Assembly (NCBI RefSeq): GCF_000621505.1
Contig: NZ_JHYD01000003.1
Coordinates: 186,001 to 250,000, forward strand
Reading direction: 5' to 3'
Length of the DNA: 64,000 nt
Source of the DNA: Ruminiclostridium cellobioparum DSM 1351 = ATCC 15832
GTDB lineage: Bacteria; Bacillota; Clostridia; Acetivibrionales; DSM-1351
The translations under genes and the position numbers were made by a program. The notes under the pieces are model-generated. The model was not told the origin of the DNA, searched no databases, and saw only the letters and a list, made by a program, of their open reading frames with translations. This document shows positions 17,043 through 26,712 of this stretch, one piece after another (position 1 is the stretch's first letter; each line of letters opens with the position of its first letter).

Positions 17043-17858
17043 TTGGAAAAGGAAAGACTAGATATATTATTGGTGAACCGGGGTTTGTTTGAAAGCCGGG
17101 AGAAAAGCAAAAGTGCCATAATGGCGGGAGTAGTTTGGATAGACGGACAGCGTGAGGACAAGCCGGGGACAAAAGTTCCGGCTGAATGCCAGGTGGAAAT
17201 CAAGGAGAACGCAAATCCCTTTGTAAGCAGGGGAGGTCTGAAGCTGGCCAAGGCAATAAGCGAATTCAATATAAGGCTGGAGGGGAAGACCTGCATGGAT
17301 ATCGGTGCATCGACGGGAGGCTTTACCGATTGCATGCTGAAAAACGGGGCCGAGAAGGTGGTTGCCATAGATGTGGGTTACGGACAGCTGGCATGGGAGC
17401 TCAGAAATGACCAGCGGGTCATATGCATGGAGAGAACCAATGTACGATATGTAAAACCTGAGGATGTGGGTTTTCTTTCCGATTTTGCATCAATTGACGT
17501 ATCCTTTATATCTCTGACAAAGGTTATGCCTGCGGTACTGGAGCTGCTGAAGGCTGAAGCAGAGCTGGTCTGCCTGATAAAGCCCCAGTTCGAGGCGGGT
17601 AGAGAAAAGGTTGGAAAGCATGGTGTGGTCAGAGACAGCGGAGTTCATAAAGAGGTAATAAATAATATTATTAATTTTGTACTTTCAAAAAATCTTTATA
17701 TCAAACGCCTGTCATTTTCGCCCATAAAGGGACCTGAGGGAAACATAGAGTATTTGCTGCATATATCAAAAAGTGATGCTGTGCAGGCCCTGGAGAATTT
17801 GCAGGAACTGGTCGGAAAAGTGGTTGATGCCGCACACAGTGAGCTTTGTAACACATAG
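17043..17858 (+). CDS. tlyA: TlyA family rRNA 2'-O-methyltransferase
   Basis: A 271-residue protein: S4 RNA-binding domain (residues about 1-60, ERLDILLVNRGLFESREKSK and VKENANPFVSRGGLKL-like), then an FtsJ-type SAM methyltransferase with DIGASTGGFTDCML (about 88-101) and KPQFEAGREKVGKHGVVRD. It methylates rRNA; the older name hemolysin is historical. Start: the SD at 17033-17037 lies inside the apparent longer frame from 17025, so the TTG at 17043 (LEKERLDILL) is taken as initiator. Usual context dxs-tlyA-nadK-argR-recN. Confidence 0.93.
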   Translation: MEKERLDILLVNRGLFESREKSKSAIMAGVVWIDGQREDKPGTKVPAECQVEIKENANPFVSRGGLKLAKAISEFNIRLEGKTCMDIGASTGGFTDCMLKNGAEKVVAIDVGYGQLAWELRNDQRVICMERTNVRYVKPEDVGFLSDFASIDVSFISLTKVMPAVLELLKAEAELVCLIKPQFEAGREKVGKHGVVRDSGVHKEVINNIINFVLSKNLYIKRLSFSPIKGPEGNIEYLLHISKSDAVQALENLQELVGKVVDAAHSELCNT

Positions 17859-17950
17859 ACGTCTTTATTTTACAGCAATTCTTTGCAAAAAGTCAGGGCT
17901 TTTGCTAAACTGTAAAGGTGCAGTTATAAAGCTGGCATTTGGAGGGCAAT

Positions 17951-18811
17951 ATGAAAAATATCGGAATAATTACTAATAATGAAAAAGACGTGGGATTTGC
18001 CTATACAAATATGCTTATCGAAAGTATAAGAAAGTTTGGAGGACAGGCTGTTATACCTACCAGATCGGTAACAAAGGGTATGGAAGGGCTGGATAATGAG
18101 GTTGAGGAAATTTGCAGTAAATGTGAGCTTATCATATGTCTGGGCGGTGACGGGACTTTTTTAAAGACTGCCAGAACTGCTTATTTGTACAATCTCCCTA
18201 TTTTGGGAATAAATCTTGGATCATTGGGTTTTTTGACGGATATAGAAAAAGGTGAAATTGATAAAGCTGTTGAAAGTATCTTTCAGAATAATTATATAAT
18301 TGAAGAGAGAATGATGCTTTCATCCAGAATATACAAAGAGGGAAAACTGTTTGCAGAGGATGTGGCAATTAATGATGTTTCCATATCCCGGGCCGGGATA
18401 CCGCGGATATTGCATTTGAGTACCTATATCGATGACAATTTTTTTGATATGTTTCCCGGCGACGGCATAGTAGTTGCCACACCAACGGGTTCGACGGCCT
18501 ATTCCATGTCGGCGGGAGGCCCCATAGCCGAACCTACGTCAAAACTTATAATAGTGACTCCTATATGTCCGCATATGCTGTATTCAAGATCTTTTGTGGC
18601 CTCTGAGGAAAGACGGGTCAAGGTTTCGGTATCGGACGGCTTTGAGCATAAGGCTCTGGTGACCGTTGACGGACAAAAGAACTATGAAATAACCGGCGGA
18701 GACTATATTGAGATTGAGAAGGCGGCTTCAAAGGTAAAAATATTGAAAATTCACTCGAAAAATTTTTTTACAGTCTTAAGAAACAAAATCTATGACAGGA
18801 AAGAGGAATAG
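17951..18811 (+). CDS. nadK: NAD kinase
   Basis: A 286-residue cytosolic enzyme making NADP from NAD and ATP (or polyphosphate). Signature GGDGTFLKTAR near residue 65 and TPTGSTAYSMSAGGPI near residue 180; NDVSISRAG precedes. The GGAGGG lies 5 nt before the ATG at 17951, so the longer frame from 17939 is rejected. The stop is immediately followed by the argR start. Confidence 0.95.
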   Translation: MKNIGIITNNEKDVGFAYTNMLIESIRKFGGQAVIPTRSVTKGMEGLDNEVEEICSKCELIICLGGDGTFLKTARTAYLYNLPILGINLGSLGFLTDIEKGEIDKAVESIFQNNYIIEERMMLSSRIYKEGKLFAEDVAINDVSISRAGIPRILHLSTYIDDNFFDMFPGDGIVVATPTGSTAYSMSAGGPIAEPTSKLIIVTPICPHMLYSRSFVASEERRVKVSVSDGFEHKALVTVDGQKNYEITGGDYIEIEKAASKVKILKIHSKNFFTVLRNKIYDRKEE

Positions 18812-18812
18812 T

Positions 18813-19265
18813 ATGAAATATAACAGACATGCCAAGATTTTGGAGATAATCGAAAGCAATGTGATTGAAACGCAGGAGGAACTTGCGGACAGGCTTAAGG
18901 AACAGGGGATGGATGTCACTCAGGCAACTGTTTCGAGGGACATTAAGGATTTGAGACTAATAAAGGTCATGTCATCGGACGGCAGATATAAATATGCAAC
19001 CTTTTCCCAGTCTGAGAATCAGGTATCCAACCGTCTCATAACAATCCTTACCGAAGCTTATGTATCCAGCGATTATGCAAATAATATCGTGGTAGTCAAA
19101 ACCCTTTCAGGAATGGCCCAGGCAGCGGGCTCTGCCATAGACTCCTTGAAGTGGCAGGAAATACTGGGTACGATAGCAGGTGATGATACTCTTATAATGG
19201 TTTGCAGAGCAGAGAAAATTGCTGAAGATATAGTTAATAAATTCAATAAAATGATAAATAAGTAG
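18813..19265 (+). CDS. argR: Arginine repressor ArgR/AhrC
   Basis: A 150-residue protein, the standard ArgR length. N-terminal winged helix with TQEELADRLKEQGMDVTQATVSRDIKDLRLIKV (residues about 20-52) and the C-terminal hexamerisation and arginine-binding domain with LSGMAQAAGSAIDSL and GTIAGDDTLIM. ATG 18813 comes 2 nt after the nadK stop, with AAAGAGG within the end of nadK. Confidence 0.95.
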   Translation: MKYNRHAKILEIIESNVIETQEELADRLKEQGMDVTQATVSRDIKDLRLIKVMSSDGRYKYATFSQSENQVSNRLITILTEAYVSSDYANNIVVVKTLSGMAQAAGSAIDSLKWQEILGTIAGDDTLIMVCRAEKIAEDIVNKFNKMINK

Positions 19266-19288
19266 TATTAAGTCTGCGTGAAACTGTT

Positions 19289-19583
19289 CGCACATGGCCA
19301 ATTAACCTCCTTTATTCGCCTTATAGCGGATGAGGGGGTGAAGAGATTTCATTACAGTTTTGTGGCCGCAATGCGGCTCATGGAGGTTAGCTTGAAAGAC
19401 TTCACTTGCGTTCGTCTTCCAAAACTAACCTGTGAATTTATGGCCGTGCGAAATATTCAAAGTATTTACCAATACTTTGAAAGCGCACATGGCCAATTAA
19501 CCTCCTTTATTCGCCACATTGCGATAAAGGATAATTACTTGCATAACATTTTGTGGCCACAAATGTGGCTCATGGAGGTTAAT
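19289..19583 (+). repeat. Duplicated Shine-Dalgarno hairpin element (copies C1, C2) forming the recN leader
   Basis: A 32-nt sequence occurs identically at 19289-19320 and 19484-19515; it contains ATTAACCTCC, the complement of an SD region. Each copy is followed by an SD hairpin: 19350-19389 (GTGGCCGC-AAT-GCGGCTCATGGAGGTTA) and 19541-19583 (GTGGCCACAAATGTGGCTC then ATGGAGGTTAAT). ATTAACCTCC (19496-19505) can pair perfectly with GGAGGTTAAT (19574-19583), the recN SD. Between copies a separate hairpin (19446-19489: GTGCG, then an 11-bp stem around TACC) is present. The spacing of 195 nt keeps the frame open. Confidence 0.8.
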
Positions 19584-21290
19584 ATGCTGACACAGCTTGA
19601 TATTCAAAATATAGCGCTTATTGACAGGCTGAACCTTGAGATAGGCCAGGGACTCAATGTTTTAACAGGTGAGACCGGAGCGGGTAAATCCATATTGATA
19701 GATTCGATCAATGCCGTTCTTGGAGAAAGAGTATCCAGGGATTTGATAAGAACAGGAAAGGATAAAGCTATTATTGAAGCAGTGTTTCAATATGAAAATG
19801 CCGGCATAGACAGAATACTTGAGGAAACCGGAATAGACAGAGATGAAGGAAATATTATTTTATCAAGGGAAATTAGTCTGTCCGGGAAAAATACCTGCAG
19901 AATAAACGGGAGACTGGTTAATGTTTCAATGCTGAAACAGATAGGGGAACTCCTTCTGGATATTCACGGTCAGCACGACAATCAATCACTGTTAAAAACA
20001 GAAACGCATATTGATTTACTGGATGCCTTCGGAGGTAAGGCAATTGAAAAGGTCAAAACAGAATATCTGGAATTGTATGCGCAGTATAAAAATATAAAAT
20101 CAAAACTTCATTCACTTGCGGGAGACAAGGGAGAAATGGCCCGCCGTATGGATATGCTTAATTTTCAGATTGATGAAATCAAAAATGCCAGACTGAAAAA
20201 AGGCGAGGACGAAAGTCTGACAGCTAAACGCCAGGTTTTGGCCAACTCTGAGAAGATAATGAATTCCATTGTCAGTGCGTATGAGCTTTTAAACGAAGGC
20301 AGCGATACCGGAGGAAAATCTGTCCTGTACAATTCAAATAAGGCATTGCAGGAATTAGCGTCGGTATTGAAATATGACCCTGAATTGAATTCCATCTCTG
20401 AGAAATTGGAATCTGTAATTTACCAGCTTGAGGACATTTGTGAAGAACTTCGAAGCAGACGTGAAGCGGACGAGTATAACCCGGATGAGTTGATGAGTAT
20501 TGATGAAAGACTTGATATTATTACAAGATTAAAAAGAAAGTACGGTTCTACGCTGGAGGATGTAATGGACTTTCTGGACAGGTCCCGGCGGGAATATGAA
20601 GAGCTGCTTCAAAGTGAAAGTCTTGCGGAGGAGCTGAACAAACAGCTGGCGTCATTATCTCAAAAGCTGTATGAAAGCGCTGAAAAGCTGAATACCGAAA
20701 GGGAAAAGGCTGCGGTTGTGCTTGAAAAAAATATTACTGCCGAACTTGAAAACCTGGAGATGAAAAATTCCAGCTTCAAGGTAGAGCTGTCATTTAATAA
20801 AGATGAAAAATATTTTTCGAAAAATGGATTGAATTCAGCTGAGTTCCTTATTTCAAGCAATGCCGGAGAGCCGTTGAAACCTTTGAGCAGGATTGCCTCT
20901 GGAGGTGAAATGTCCAGGATCATGCTGGCCATAAAGACAATTCTGGCAAATGTGGATGCCATTCCGACTTTGATATTTGACGAAATAGATACCGGAATCA
21001 GCGGCAAGGCTGCACAAAAGGTCGGAGAAAGACTGTCCTACATATCCAGAACACACCAGGTGCTGTGCGTAACCCATTTGTCACAATTGGCCTGTATGGC
21101 TGATAACCACCTGTACATAGAAAAAAACTCCGATGGTGAAAATACTTACACTACCGTACGAAAACTTGATCATAAGGGAAGAGTTCAGGAAATAGCAAGA
21201 ATAATAGGCGGCTCCGATATAACTGCCCTGGCCCTGAAGCATTCCGAGGAACTAATAGAGGCTGCCGGGCTTTTTAAAAAGAAGAGCTAG
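19584..21290 (+). CDS. recN: DNA repair protein RecN
   Basis: A 568-residue SMC-like ATPase, full length for the family. N-terminal MLTQLDIQNIALIDRLNLE and Walker A GETGAGKSILIDSI (near residue 31), a long coiled-coil middle (about 150-390), and a C-terminal ABC half with the signature LSRIASGGEMSRIMLAIK and Walker B PTLIFDEIDTGISG. It acts in double-strand break repair. The open frame extends back to 19278 but those 102 codons are the repeated leader; ATG 19584 has GGAGG 6 nt upstream and gives the family N-terminus. Confidence 0.95.
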   Translation: MLTQLDIQNIALIDRLNLEIGQGLNVLTGETGAGKSILIDSINAVLGERVSRDLIRTGKDKAIIEAVFQYENAGIDRILEETGIDRDEGNIILSREISLSGKNTCRINGRLVNVSMLKQIGELLLDIHGQHDNQSLLKTETHIDLLDAFGGKAIEKVKTEYLELYAQYKNIKSKLHSLAGDKGEMARRMDMLNFQIDEIKNARLKKGEDESLTAKRQVLANSEKIMNSIVSAYELLNEGSDTGGKSVLYNSNKALQELASVLKYDPELNSISEKLESVIYQLEDICEELRSRREADEYNPDELMSIDERLDIITRLKRKYGSTLEDVMDFLDRSRREYEELLQSESLAEELNKQLASLSQKLYESAEKLNTEREKAAVVLEKNITAELENLEMKNSSFKVELSFNKDEKYFSKNGLNSAEFLISSNAGEPLKPLSRIASGGEMSRIMLAIKTILANVDAIPTLIFDEIDTGISGKAAQKVGERLSYISRTHQVLCVTHLSQLACMADNHLYIEKNSDGENTYTTVRKLDHKGRVQEIARIIGGSDITALALKHSEELIEAAGLFKKKS

Positions 21291-21348
21291 TATGCAAAAT
21301 TTTGCTAATGCCCGTCTTGCAAGCCAACCTTTGAATTTTTCGATAAAA

Positions 21349-21378
21349 AATTAGCTGTTAATATGGCTGATTTTTTTT
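21349..21378 (+). terminator. Probable terminator after recN
   Basis: AATTAGC (21349-21355) pairs with GCTGATT (21366-21372, one G-T pair), followed by eight T residues. A modest stem. Confidence 0.6.
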
Positions 21379-21716
21379 ATTGCCCAGGAAAATATAAAAT
21401 TTTTTGTTTCTGTGAATTTATCAAGGATTATTGTTAATATTAATAAATTTTTCTGAAAATGGATGCTCAACTATTTATTTATCAGATTTTGCATTTTGAA
21501 AATTCATAAACGTGAATTTAAGGTTTTTTTTGAGTGTTAATTACCTGCCATGTTTTATTTTACTTGAATAATAAAAATCTATAAAGGTTAACTTATGATT
21601 ATGATTGCAAGGTCACGCTAATACAAAATTGCGTGACTTTGTTCTCATTGGAATAATATGGGGAGCAAAAGCAAGCAGCCAGAAAATGGTATTTTATTTA
21701 TCGGGAGCGTGATTAA
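21379..21716 (+). other. Intergenic region before spoIVB with one hairpin
   Basis: AT-rich spacer. The only clear structure is an 11-bp stem (CAAGGTCACGC 21608-21618 with GCGTGACTTTG 21631-21641, one G-T) with no strong T-run. The spoIVB promoter was not identified with confidence. Confidence 0.5.
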
Positions 21717-23042
21717 ATGCACTATTTAAAATCCAATAAAAAAAAGCTGTTTGTATTATTATTTGTCTGCTTTTGTGTTGCTACACTTAGTTATTTGCAG
21801 ACATTTTCTGTCATACCTGAAAGATTGACACTTTTAGAAGGAGAAGAATATATTTACAATTTTAAAAGTCTCTATTTTGTAAATATAAAAGCTGATAATA
21901 ATGAAGTATTAAAACTTAATAACAGCAGTATTAAAGCAAATGGAAATTATTTAGAGCTGATATCACCTCTGGCTTTCAAAACTCAGAAAAAAGGAACGGT
22001 AAAGCTTAATTTTAAAGCTTTTGGTGTCATTCCTCTAAAGACAATGCAGGTTGATATTATTCCAAGTAAAAAGTTAGCTGCCTGCGGCAATACGGTGGGG
22101 GTTAAAATCAGAATGGACGGAATATTGGTTATAGGAGTAAGTGAAGTGGACACTGCCAACGGTGTGAGATTGGCACCGGCAAAAGATGGAGGTATCAAGG
22201 CAGGAGACATTATTTGTGAAATAAATAATAAAAAGCTTACCGATATCCGGGACATGATAAAACAGATCGACAACAGCAAAGGAGGTAAATTGGATATAAA
22301 GTATAAACGTAACAATACGGTTTATTCGACGACAATTTATCCTACCCAGGGGGTTAATGACAGGAAATATCACATCGGATTATGGGTAAGGGACAGCACG
22401 GCGGGGATTGGCACCCTGACTTTTTATGATCCCGAAACAGGCAGTTTTGGTGCTCTGGGTCACGGTATTACCGATATAGACACCGGAATGCTGATGCCTG
22501 TAAACAGCGGTGAAGTGCTGGAATCAAATATCATAGCCGTCAAAAAAGGTGAGCAGGGAACACCGGGGGAATTAAAAGGAATATTTATGGAAAATAAACC
22601 GCCCATGGGCAATATTTATAAAAATGATGAATGCGGCATTTACGGCAAGGTCTACGGGCAGAACAGAATATTCAATCAGAGGTTGTATCCCATAGGAATA
22701 AGAGGCCAGGTAAAGGTGGGTCCGGCCACAATACTGTCAAATATTGAAGGAAATGAAATTCAGGAATTCAGCATTTATATTGAGAAGGTGGCAAGACAGT
22801 CCTTCAGCGGACCTAAGGGAATGGTAATCAAGGTCACCGATAAAAAACTGCTGAATTCCACAGGAGGTATAGTGCAAGGTATGTCAGGAAGCCCCATAAT
22901 ACAAAATGGCAAGTTGATCGGTGCGGTAACCCATGTTCTTGTAAATGATCCAACCAGGGGTTACGGCATATTTATTGAGTGGATGCTGAAGAATATCAAC
23001 GAAAAGGCAGCAGCCCCAATAGGAGAAACTAAAGCCGGATAA
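21717..23042 (+). CDS. spoIVB: SpoIVB signalling serine peptidase (family S55)
   Basis: A 441-residue protein with an N-terminal membrane segment (about residues 11-28), a PDZ domain (about 125-215, with VRLAPAKDGGIKAGDIICEIN) and an S55 peptidase domain containing LGHGITDID (His, near 245) and QGMSGSPIIQNGKLIGAVTH (Ser, near 390). In Bacillus it is secreted from the forespore into the intermembrane space and starts pro-SigK processing. Start ATG 21717 with a weak CGGGAG upstream. In the conserved recN-spoIVB-spo0A order. Confidence 0.95.
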   Translation: MHYLKSNKKKLFVLLFVCFCVATLSYLQTFSVIPERLTLLEGEEYIYNFKSLYFVNIKADNNEVLKLNNSSIKANGNYLELISPLAFKTQKKGTVKLNFKAFGVIPLKTMQVDIIPSKKLAACGNTVGVKIRMDGILVIGVSEVDTANGVRLAPAKDGGIKAGDIICEINNKKLTDIRDMIKQIDNSKGGKLDIKYKRNNTVYSTTIYPTQGVNDRKYHIGLWVRDSTAGIGTLTFYDPETGSFGALGHGITDIDTGMLMPVNSGEVLESNIIAVKKGEQGTPGELKGIFMENKPPMGNIYKNDECGIYGKVYGQNRIFNQRLYPIGIRGQVKVGPATILSNIEGNEIQEFSIYIEKVARQSFSGPKGMVIKVTDKKLLNSTGGIVQGMSGSPIIQNGKLIGAVTHVLVNDPTRGYGIFIEWMLKNINEKAAAPIGETKAG

Positions 23043-23049
23043 AAAATAA

Positions 23050-23098
23050 TTTAAACTGAATCTATCAAAAAAAATGGTAGGTTCAGTTTAAAATTTTA
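23050..23098 (+). terminator. Terminator after spoIVB
   Basis: A 17-bp stem (23050-23066 with 23076-23092, two G-T pairs) with a 9-nt A-rich loop and a T-rich tail (AATTTTAATTT). Confidence 0.8.
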
Positions 23099-23287
23099 AT
23101 TTATGGGTATATACTTAAATTATGTATGTAAAAAAACTATATATTTATTAACATTTGGGTAATAAATACAAATTTTATTATTTATATTATTATTTTATAA
23201 TATAGAGAAATATGGTAGTATTAAGGCGTGGAGAGTGAATTTTGTTTATGTTATTATTATTTGACTTCGGCAATTAGAGTAAAAAAC

Positions 23288-23316
23288 TTGAAATTATGTC
23301 GAGTTCAAAATATAAT
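23288..23316 (+). promoter_or_regulatory. SigA-type promoter of spo0A with a 0A-like box
   Basis: TTGAAA (23288-23293), 17-bp spacer, TATAAT (23311-23316). TGTCGAG (23297-23303), differing in one base from the 0A box TGTCGAA, lies inside the spacer, suggesting Spo0A~P acts on its own promoter. A SigH promoter was not found. Confidence 0.65.
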
Positions 23317-23358
23317 AGATGCATGACATATTTTGGAAAAATAAAATCTTGGGGGGTT

Positions 23359-24201
23359 ATGGCGTTGAGTAGTAAAAAAATTAATGTTCTTATTGCGGAC
23401 GATAATAGGGAGTTCGGCGACATTTTGTGCGAATACTTATCAAATCAGAGCGATATTGAGGTTGTCGGTCTGGCAAGAGACGGTTTTGAAGCAGTTGATT
23501 TAATACTGCAGAATACTCCGGATATTGCAATTCTAGACATTATTATGCCACATCTTGATGGGTTGGGAGTTTTGGAAAAAATAGCATCATCGAACATGGA
23601 CAAGAGACCTTTATTTATTGTACTATCGGCTGTTGGACAGGACAAAATCACACAGCGCGCACTTGCACTGGGTGCAGAATACTACATTGTAAAACCTTTT
23701 GATATGGATGTCCTCGTCAACAGAATCAGACAATTAAAAGATAGTACGTACGTTCCTTCTGTTTCAACTTCTATGTCTTCGTCAATATCAGTTCATAAAA
23801 ACGAAACTTTTACTGAAAAGAAACCGGTACATATACCAAACACATCCAGAAGTCTTGAAGTTGAAGTGACCAACATCATGCACGAAATAGGTGTTCCTGC
23901 CCATATCAAGGGTTACCAGTATCTCAGGGATGCAATAATGATGGTTGTCAAGGATTTGGACGTGATAAATTCCATCACAAAACTTCTCTACCCCAGTATA
24001 GCAAAAGAATATAATACAACTCCAAGCAGAGTTGAAAGAGCCATCCGTCATGCAATAGAAGTTGCATGGAGCAGAGGGCAGGTTGAAGCTATTGATGCAT
24101 TGTTCGGTTATACCGTCAACATTGGAAAAGGTAAACCAACAAATTCAGAGTTTATTGCAATGATAGCCGACAAATTGAGATTGGAATTAAAAGTTGGGTG
24201 A
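23359..24201 (+). CDS. spo0A: Sporulation master regulator Spo0A
   Basis: A 280-residue response regulator. Receiver domain (about 8-130) with the acidic pair in IADDNREF, phosphorylated Asp in [14 protein letters not shown] and Lys in YYIVKPFD. The C-terminal Spo0A effector domain has [49 protein letters not shown], unique to the family. ATG 23359 follows GGGGGG; the longer frame from 23296 would start inside the promoter's transcript leader and adds residues not typical of Spo0A. It follows spoIVB as in nearly all spore formers. Confidence 0.97.
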   Translation: MALSSKKINVLIADDNREFGDILCEYLSNQSDIEVVGLARDGFEAVDLILQNTPDIAILDIIMPHLDGLGVLEKIASSNMDKRPLFIVLSAVGQDKITQRALALGAEYYIVKPFDMDVLVNRIRQLKDSTYVPSVSTSMSSSISVHKNETFTEKKPVHIPNTSRSLEVEVTNIMHEIGVPAHIKGYQYLRDAIMMVVKDLDVINSITKLLYPSIAKEYNTTPSRVERAIRHAIEVAWSRGQVEAIDALFGYTVNIGKGKPTNSEFIAMIADKLRLELKVG

Positions 24202-24221
24202 TTTAATTATTTGTTGAAAAA

Positions 24222-24277
24222 ACTTCTCCGCTTAAGTAAACAAAATTTGTTTACAATATTAGCCGGAGGAGTTTTTT
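24222..24277 (+). terminator. Terminator after spo0A
   Basis: Outer stem ACTTCTCCG (24222-24230) with CGGAGGAGT (24264-24272), inner stem GTAAAC/GTTTAC, followed by six T residues. Confidence 0.88.
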
Positions 24278-24426
24278 ATTTGATATAAAATTAATATAAA
24301 AAACTAATAATTTGACTCGTTAATTTATTAATTTTTTGATAACAATTTTATTTTGATATTCCTTTTTAGGACACTATTGTTATAATAAAGTTAACTAGTT
24401 TATAAAAGCAATATTAAGGAGTTTTT

Positions 24427-25113
24427 ATGAATAACAAAAGTAAAGTATTAATTGTGGATGATGACAGGAATATTTGCGAGCTGATCGGATTATACCTCCA
24501 AAAGGAAGGTTACGAAGTTTTATACGCATATAATGGGATAAGTGCCGTCGACGCATTCAAGACACATACTCCCAGCCTGGTTGTGCTGGACATAATGCTG
24601 CCGGGAATTGACGGCTGGCAGGTGTGCAGAGAGATACGGAAAGTCAGTTCCATCCCCATTATAATGCTTACGGCAAAGGGAGAGACCTTTGACAAGGTGC
24701 TTGGACTGGAGCTGGGTGCAGATGACTACATGGTCAAGCCTTTTGAACCGAAGGAGCTTGTCGCCAGGATAAAGGCCGTGTTAAGAAGATATGAGCACAA
24801 GGATGTGGATACACAGGAGGTGGTATTCCCAAACCTGATCGTCAATAAAAGCAATTATACCATCAGATTAAAGGGCAATCTTATAGAACTGCCTCCGAAA
24901 GAACTGGAACTTCTGTTTTTCCTGGCTTCAAACCCCAACAAGGTATTCACCAGGGAACAGCTGCTGGAACATGTGTGGGGCTTTGATTTCTATGGCGATT
25001 CCAGGACTGTGGACGTCCACGTGAAAAGGGTAAGGGAGAAAATAGACCTCGAAGGACAGCCCTGGCAGCTTAAAACAGTTTGGGGTGTGGGCTACAAGTT
25101 TGAGGTGAAATAA
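24427..25113 (+). CDS. OmpR/PhoB-family response regulator
   Basis: A 228-residue protein. Receiver (residues 1-118) with VDDDRN, phospho-acceptor Asp in LVVLDIMLPGIDGW (near residue 55), and MVKPFEPKELVARI; winged-helix DNA-binding domain (about 130-228) with LPPKELELLFFLASNPNKVFTREQLLEHVWG and RTVDVHVKRVREKI. An extended -10 (TGTTATAAT, ending 24386) lies 40 bp upstream. Encoded 3 bp before its histidine kinase and upstream of an HtrA-like protease, an order resembling CssR-CssS-HtrA secretion stress systems; that role is inferred. Confidence 0.92.
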   Translation: MNNKSKVLIVDDDRNICELIGLYLQKEGYEVLYAYNGISAVDAFKTHTPSLVVLDIMLPGIDGWQVCREIRKVSSIPIIMLTAKGETFDKVLGLELGADDYMVKPFEPKELVARIKAVLRRYEHKDVDTQEVVFPNLIVNKSNYTIRLKGNLIELPPKELELLFFLASNPNKVFTREQLLEHVWGFDFYGDSRTVDVHVKRVREKIDLEGQPWQLKTVWGVGYKFEVK

Positions 25114-25116
25114 TTA

Positions 25117-26640
25117 ATGGCAAAATTCAAATTTAAACAGACTATCTTTAAAAAACTTGTGAGTATTTTTATAGGACTGCTTATTTTAAGCTATATCGTT
25201 ACAGGCGGGTTTTTGTATTACTTCCTGAACAACTATTCAACAAAAGAAAAGGTAAGTACACTTGAACAGGCAGCCGCAGATATAAAGAATAATTTTGTAT
25301 TTTATTTAAAAAACATGGATTCATTGGTAGTCCAGCAGTATTTTCAGAATTCTTTGGCACAGACCAGCGAATTCAGTCATTCCATCATATGGGTTGTGGA
25401 TGCGAAAGGACAGGTGGCATTCTGTACACCGGATTGGGCCAAGGCTGCCCTGGAGAAATACGAAAATGAATACAATCACCCGCAGCTGCCTGAACCTAAG
25501 ATGTATGAAGATGTGATGAACAACGGCGGCAAAACCATTCAAAAAATCGGAGACTTTTTCGGTTTGCTCAGCACAGACGAATACAAACGTTATGGGGATT
25601 CCTGGCTGACGATTCAAGTGCCTTTTCAGGTTACACCCAGCAGCGGCAAGCAGCAAACCATAGCAGCCATATACCTGCATACGCCCATGCCTGAGATACA
25701 GAAGCTGAGGACCCAGGTATTCCAGTTGTTTGTGTGGTCGGGCGGAGTAGCAATCTTTCTGGCAATAGTTTTGGTTTATGTTTTCTCACTGCGGTTTACA
25801 AAACCCCTGAAACAGATAAATAATGCTGCAAAAATCATAGCGGCAGGAGAATTCAGAAACAGGCTTACGGTAAAAAACGATGATGAAATCGGCCAGCTGG
25901 CTACCAGCTTTAACCAGATGATCGATGACCTGCAAAAATTGGAGGAAATGCGGCGCGGCTTTATTGCCAATGTCTCACATGAACTCAGAACACCAATGAC
26001 ATCAATACGCGGCTTTATTGAAGGCATACTTGACGGTACTATTCCTGAGGATAAACACGAAAATTATCTGATTATTGTCAGAGATGAAATAAACCGCCTG
26101 AACAGACTTGTGAATGATCTTCTGGATCTGGCAAAGATGGAGGCGGGAGAATTAAAACTCAATTTAAAGCCCTTTGATATAAATGAACTTGTAAGATTAT
26201 GCGTAATTAAAAATGAAACATTAATAACTTCTAAAAACCTGGAGGTTGAAGCGAATTTCGACTCTGAAAATTTGATAGTCATAGGAGACAGAGATTCCAT
26301 CGAAAGAGTCATAATTAATCTTTTACACAATGCGGTTAAATTTTCAAACGAAAACGGGAGAATTATTTTAGAAACTGTAAAGAATAAAGATAAGGTTTTA
26401 ATCTCGGTTAAGGATAATGGTGTTGGAATCGATCAGGATGAACAGAAACGGATATTTGACAGATTTTATAAATCCGACAAGTCCAGGGGAAAGGATAAAA
26501 CCGGCACCGGTCTGGGGCTTGCCATAGTTAAAAACATAATAAGCGAACACAAACAGGAAATATGGGTCGAAAGCGAAACGGGAACCGGAACTAAATTTAC
26601 ATTTACATTGGACCACTTTAAAAATAGTATTGAAGATTAA
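25117..26640 (+). CDS. Membrane sensor histidine kinase
   Basis: A 507-residue kinase: membrane segment (about 13-35), an extracytoplasmic sensor of about 170 residues, second membrane segment (about 205-228), HAMP linker (about 229-282), HisKA with NVSHELRTPMTSIRG (phosphorylated His288) and HATPase with N box LLHNAVKFSNENG, DNGVGI and TGTGLGLAIVKNI. It should phosphorylate the regulator encoded just before it. The sensor domain resembles none I can name. Confidence 0.93.
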   Translation: MAKFKFKQTIFKKLVSIFIGLLILSYIVTGGFLYYFLNNYSTKEKVSTLEQAAADIKNNFVFYLKNMDSLVVQQYFQNSLAQTSEFSHSIIWVVDAKGQVAFCTPDWAKAALEKYENEYNHPQLPEPKMYEDVMNNGGKTIQKIGDFFGLLSTDEYKRYGDSWLTIQVPFQVTPSSGKQQTIAAIYLHTPMPEIQKLRTQVFQLFVWSGGVAIFLAIVLVYVFSLRFTKPLKQINNAAKIIAAGEFRNRLTVKNDDEIGQLATSFNQMIDDLQKLEEMRRGFIANVSHELRTPMTSIRGFIEGILDGTIPEDKHENYLIIVRDEINRLNRLVNDLLDLAKMEAGELKLNLKPFDINELVRLCVIKNETLITSKNLEVEANFDSENLIVIGDRDSIERVIINLLHNAVKFSNENGRIILETVKNKDKVLISVKDNGVGIDQDEQKRIFDRFYKSDKSRGKDKTGTGLGLAIVKNIISEHKQEIWVESETGTGTKFTFTLDHFKNSIED

Positions 26641-26712
26641 CACTTTGTTCATAGTTTTTTAAAATTGCATGATTAAAATATTAAATATATTGATGAGAAA
26701 GGGGACTTTTCA

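Noticed and set aside
19278-19583. 102-residue N-terminal extension of RecN
   Set aside because: It is the duplicated hairpin leader read in frame; family N-terminus and SD both fit the ATG at 19584.
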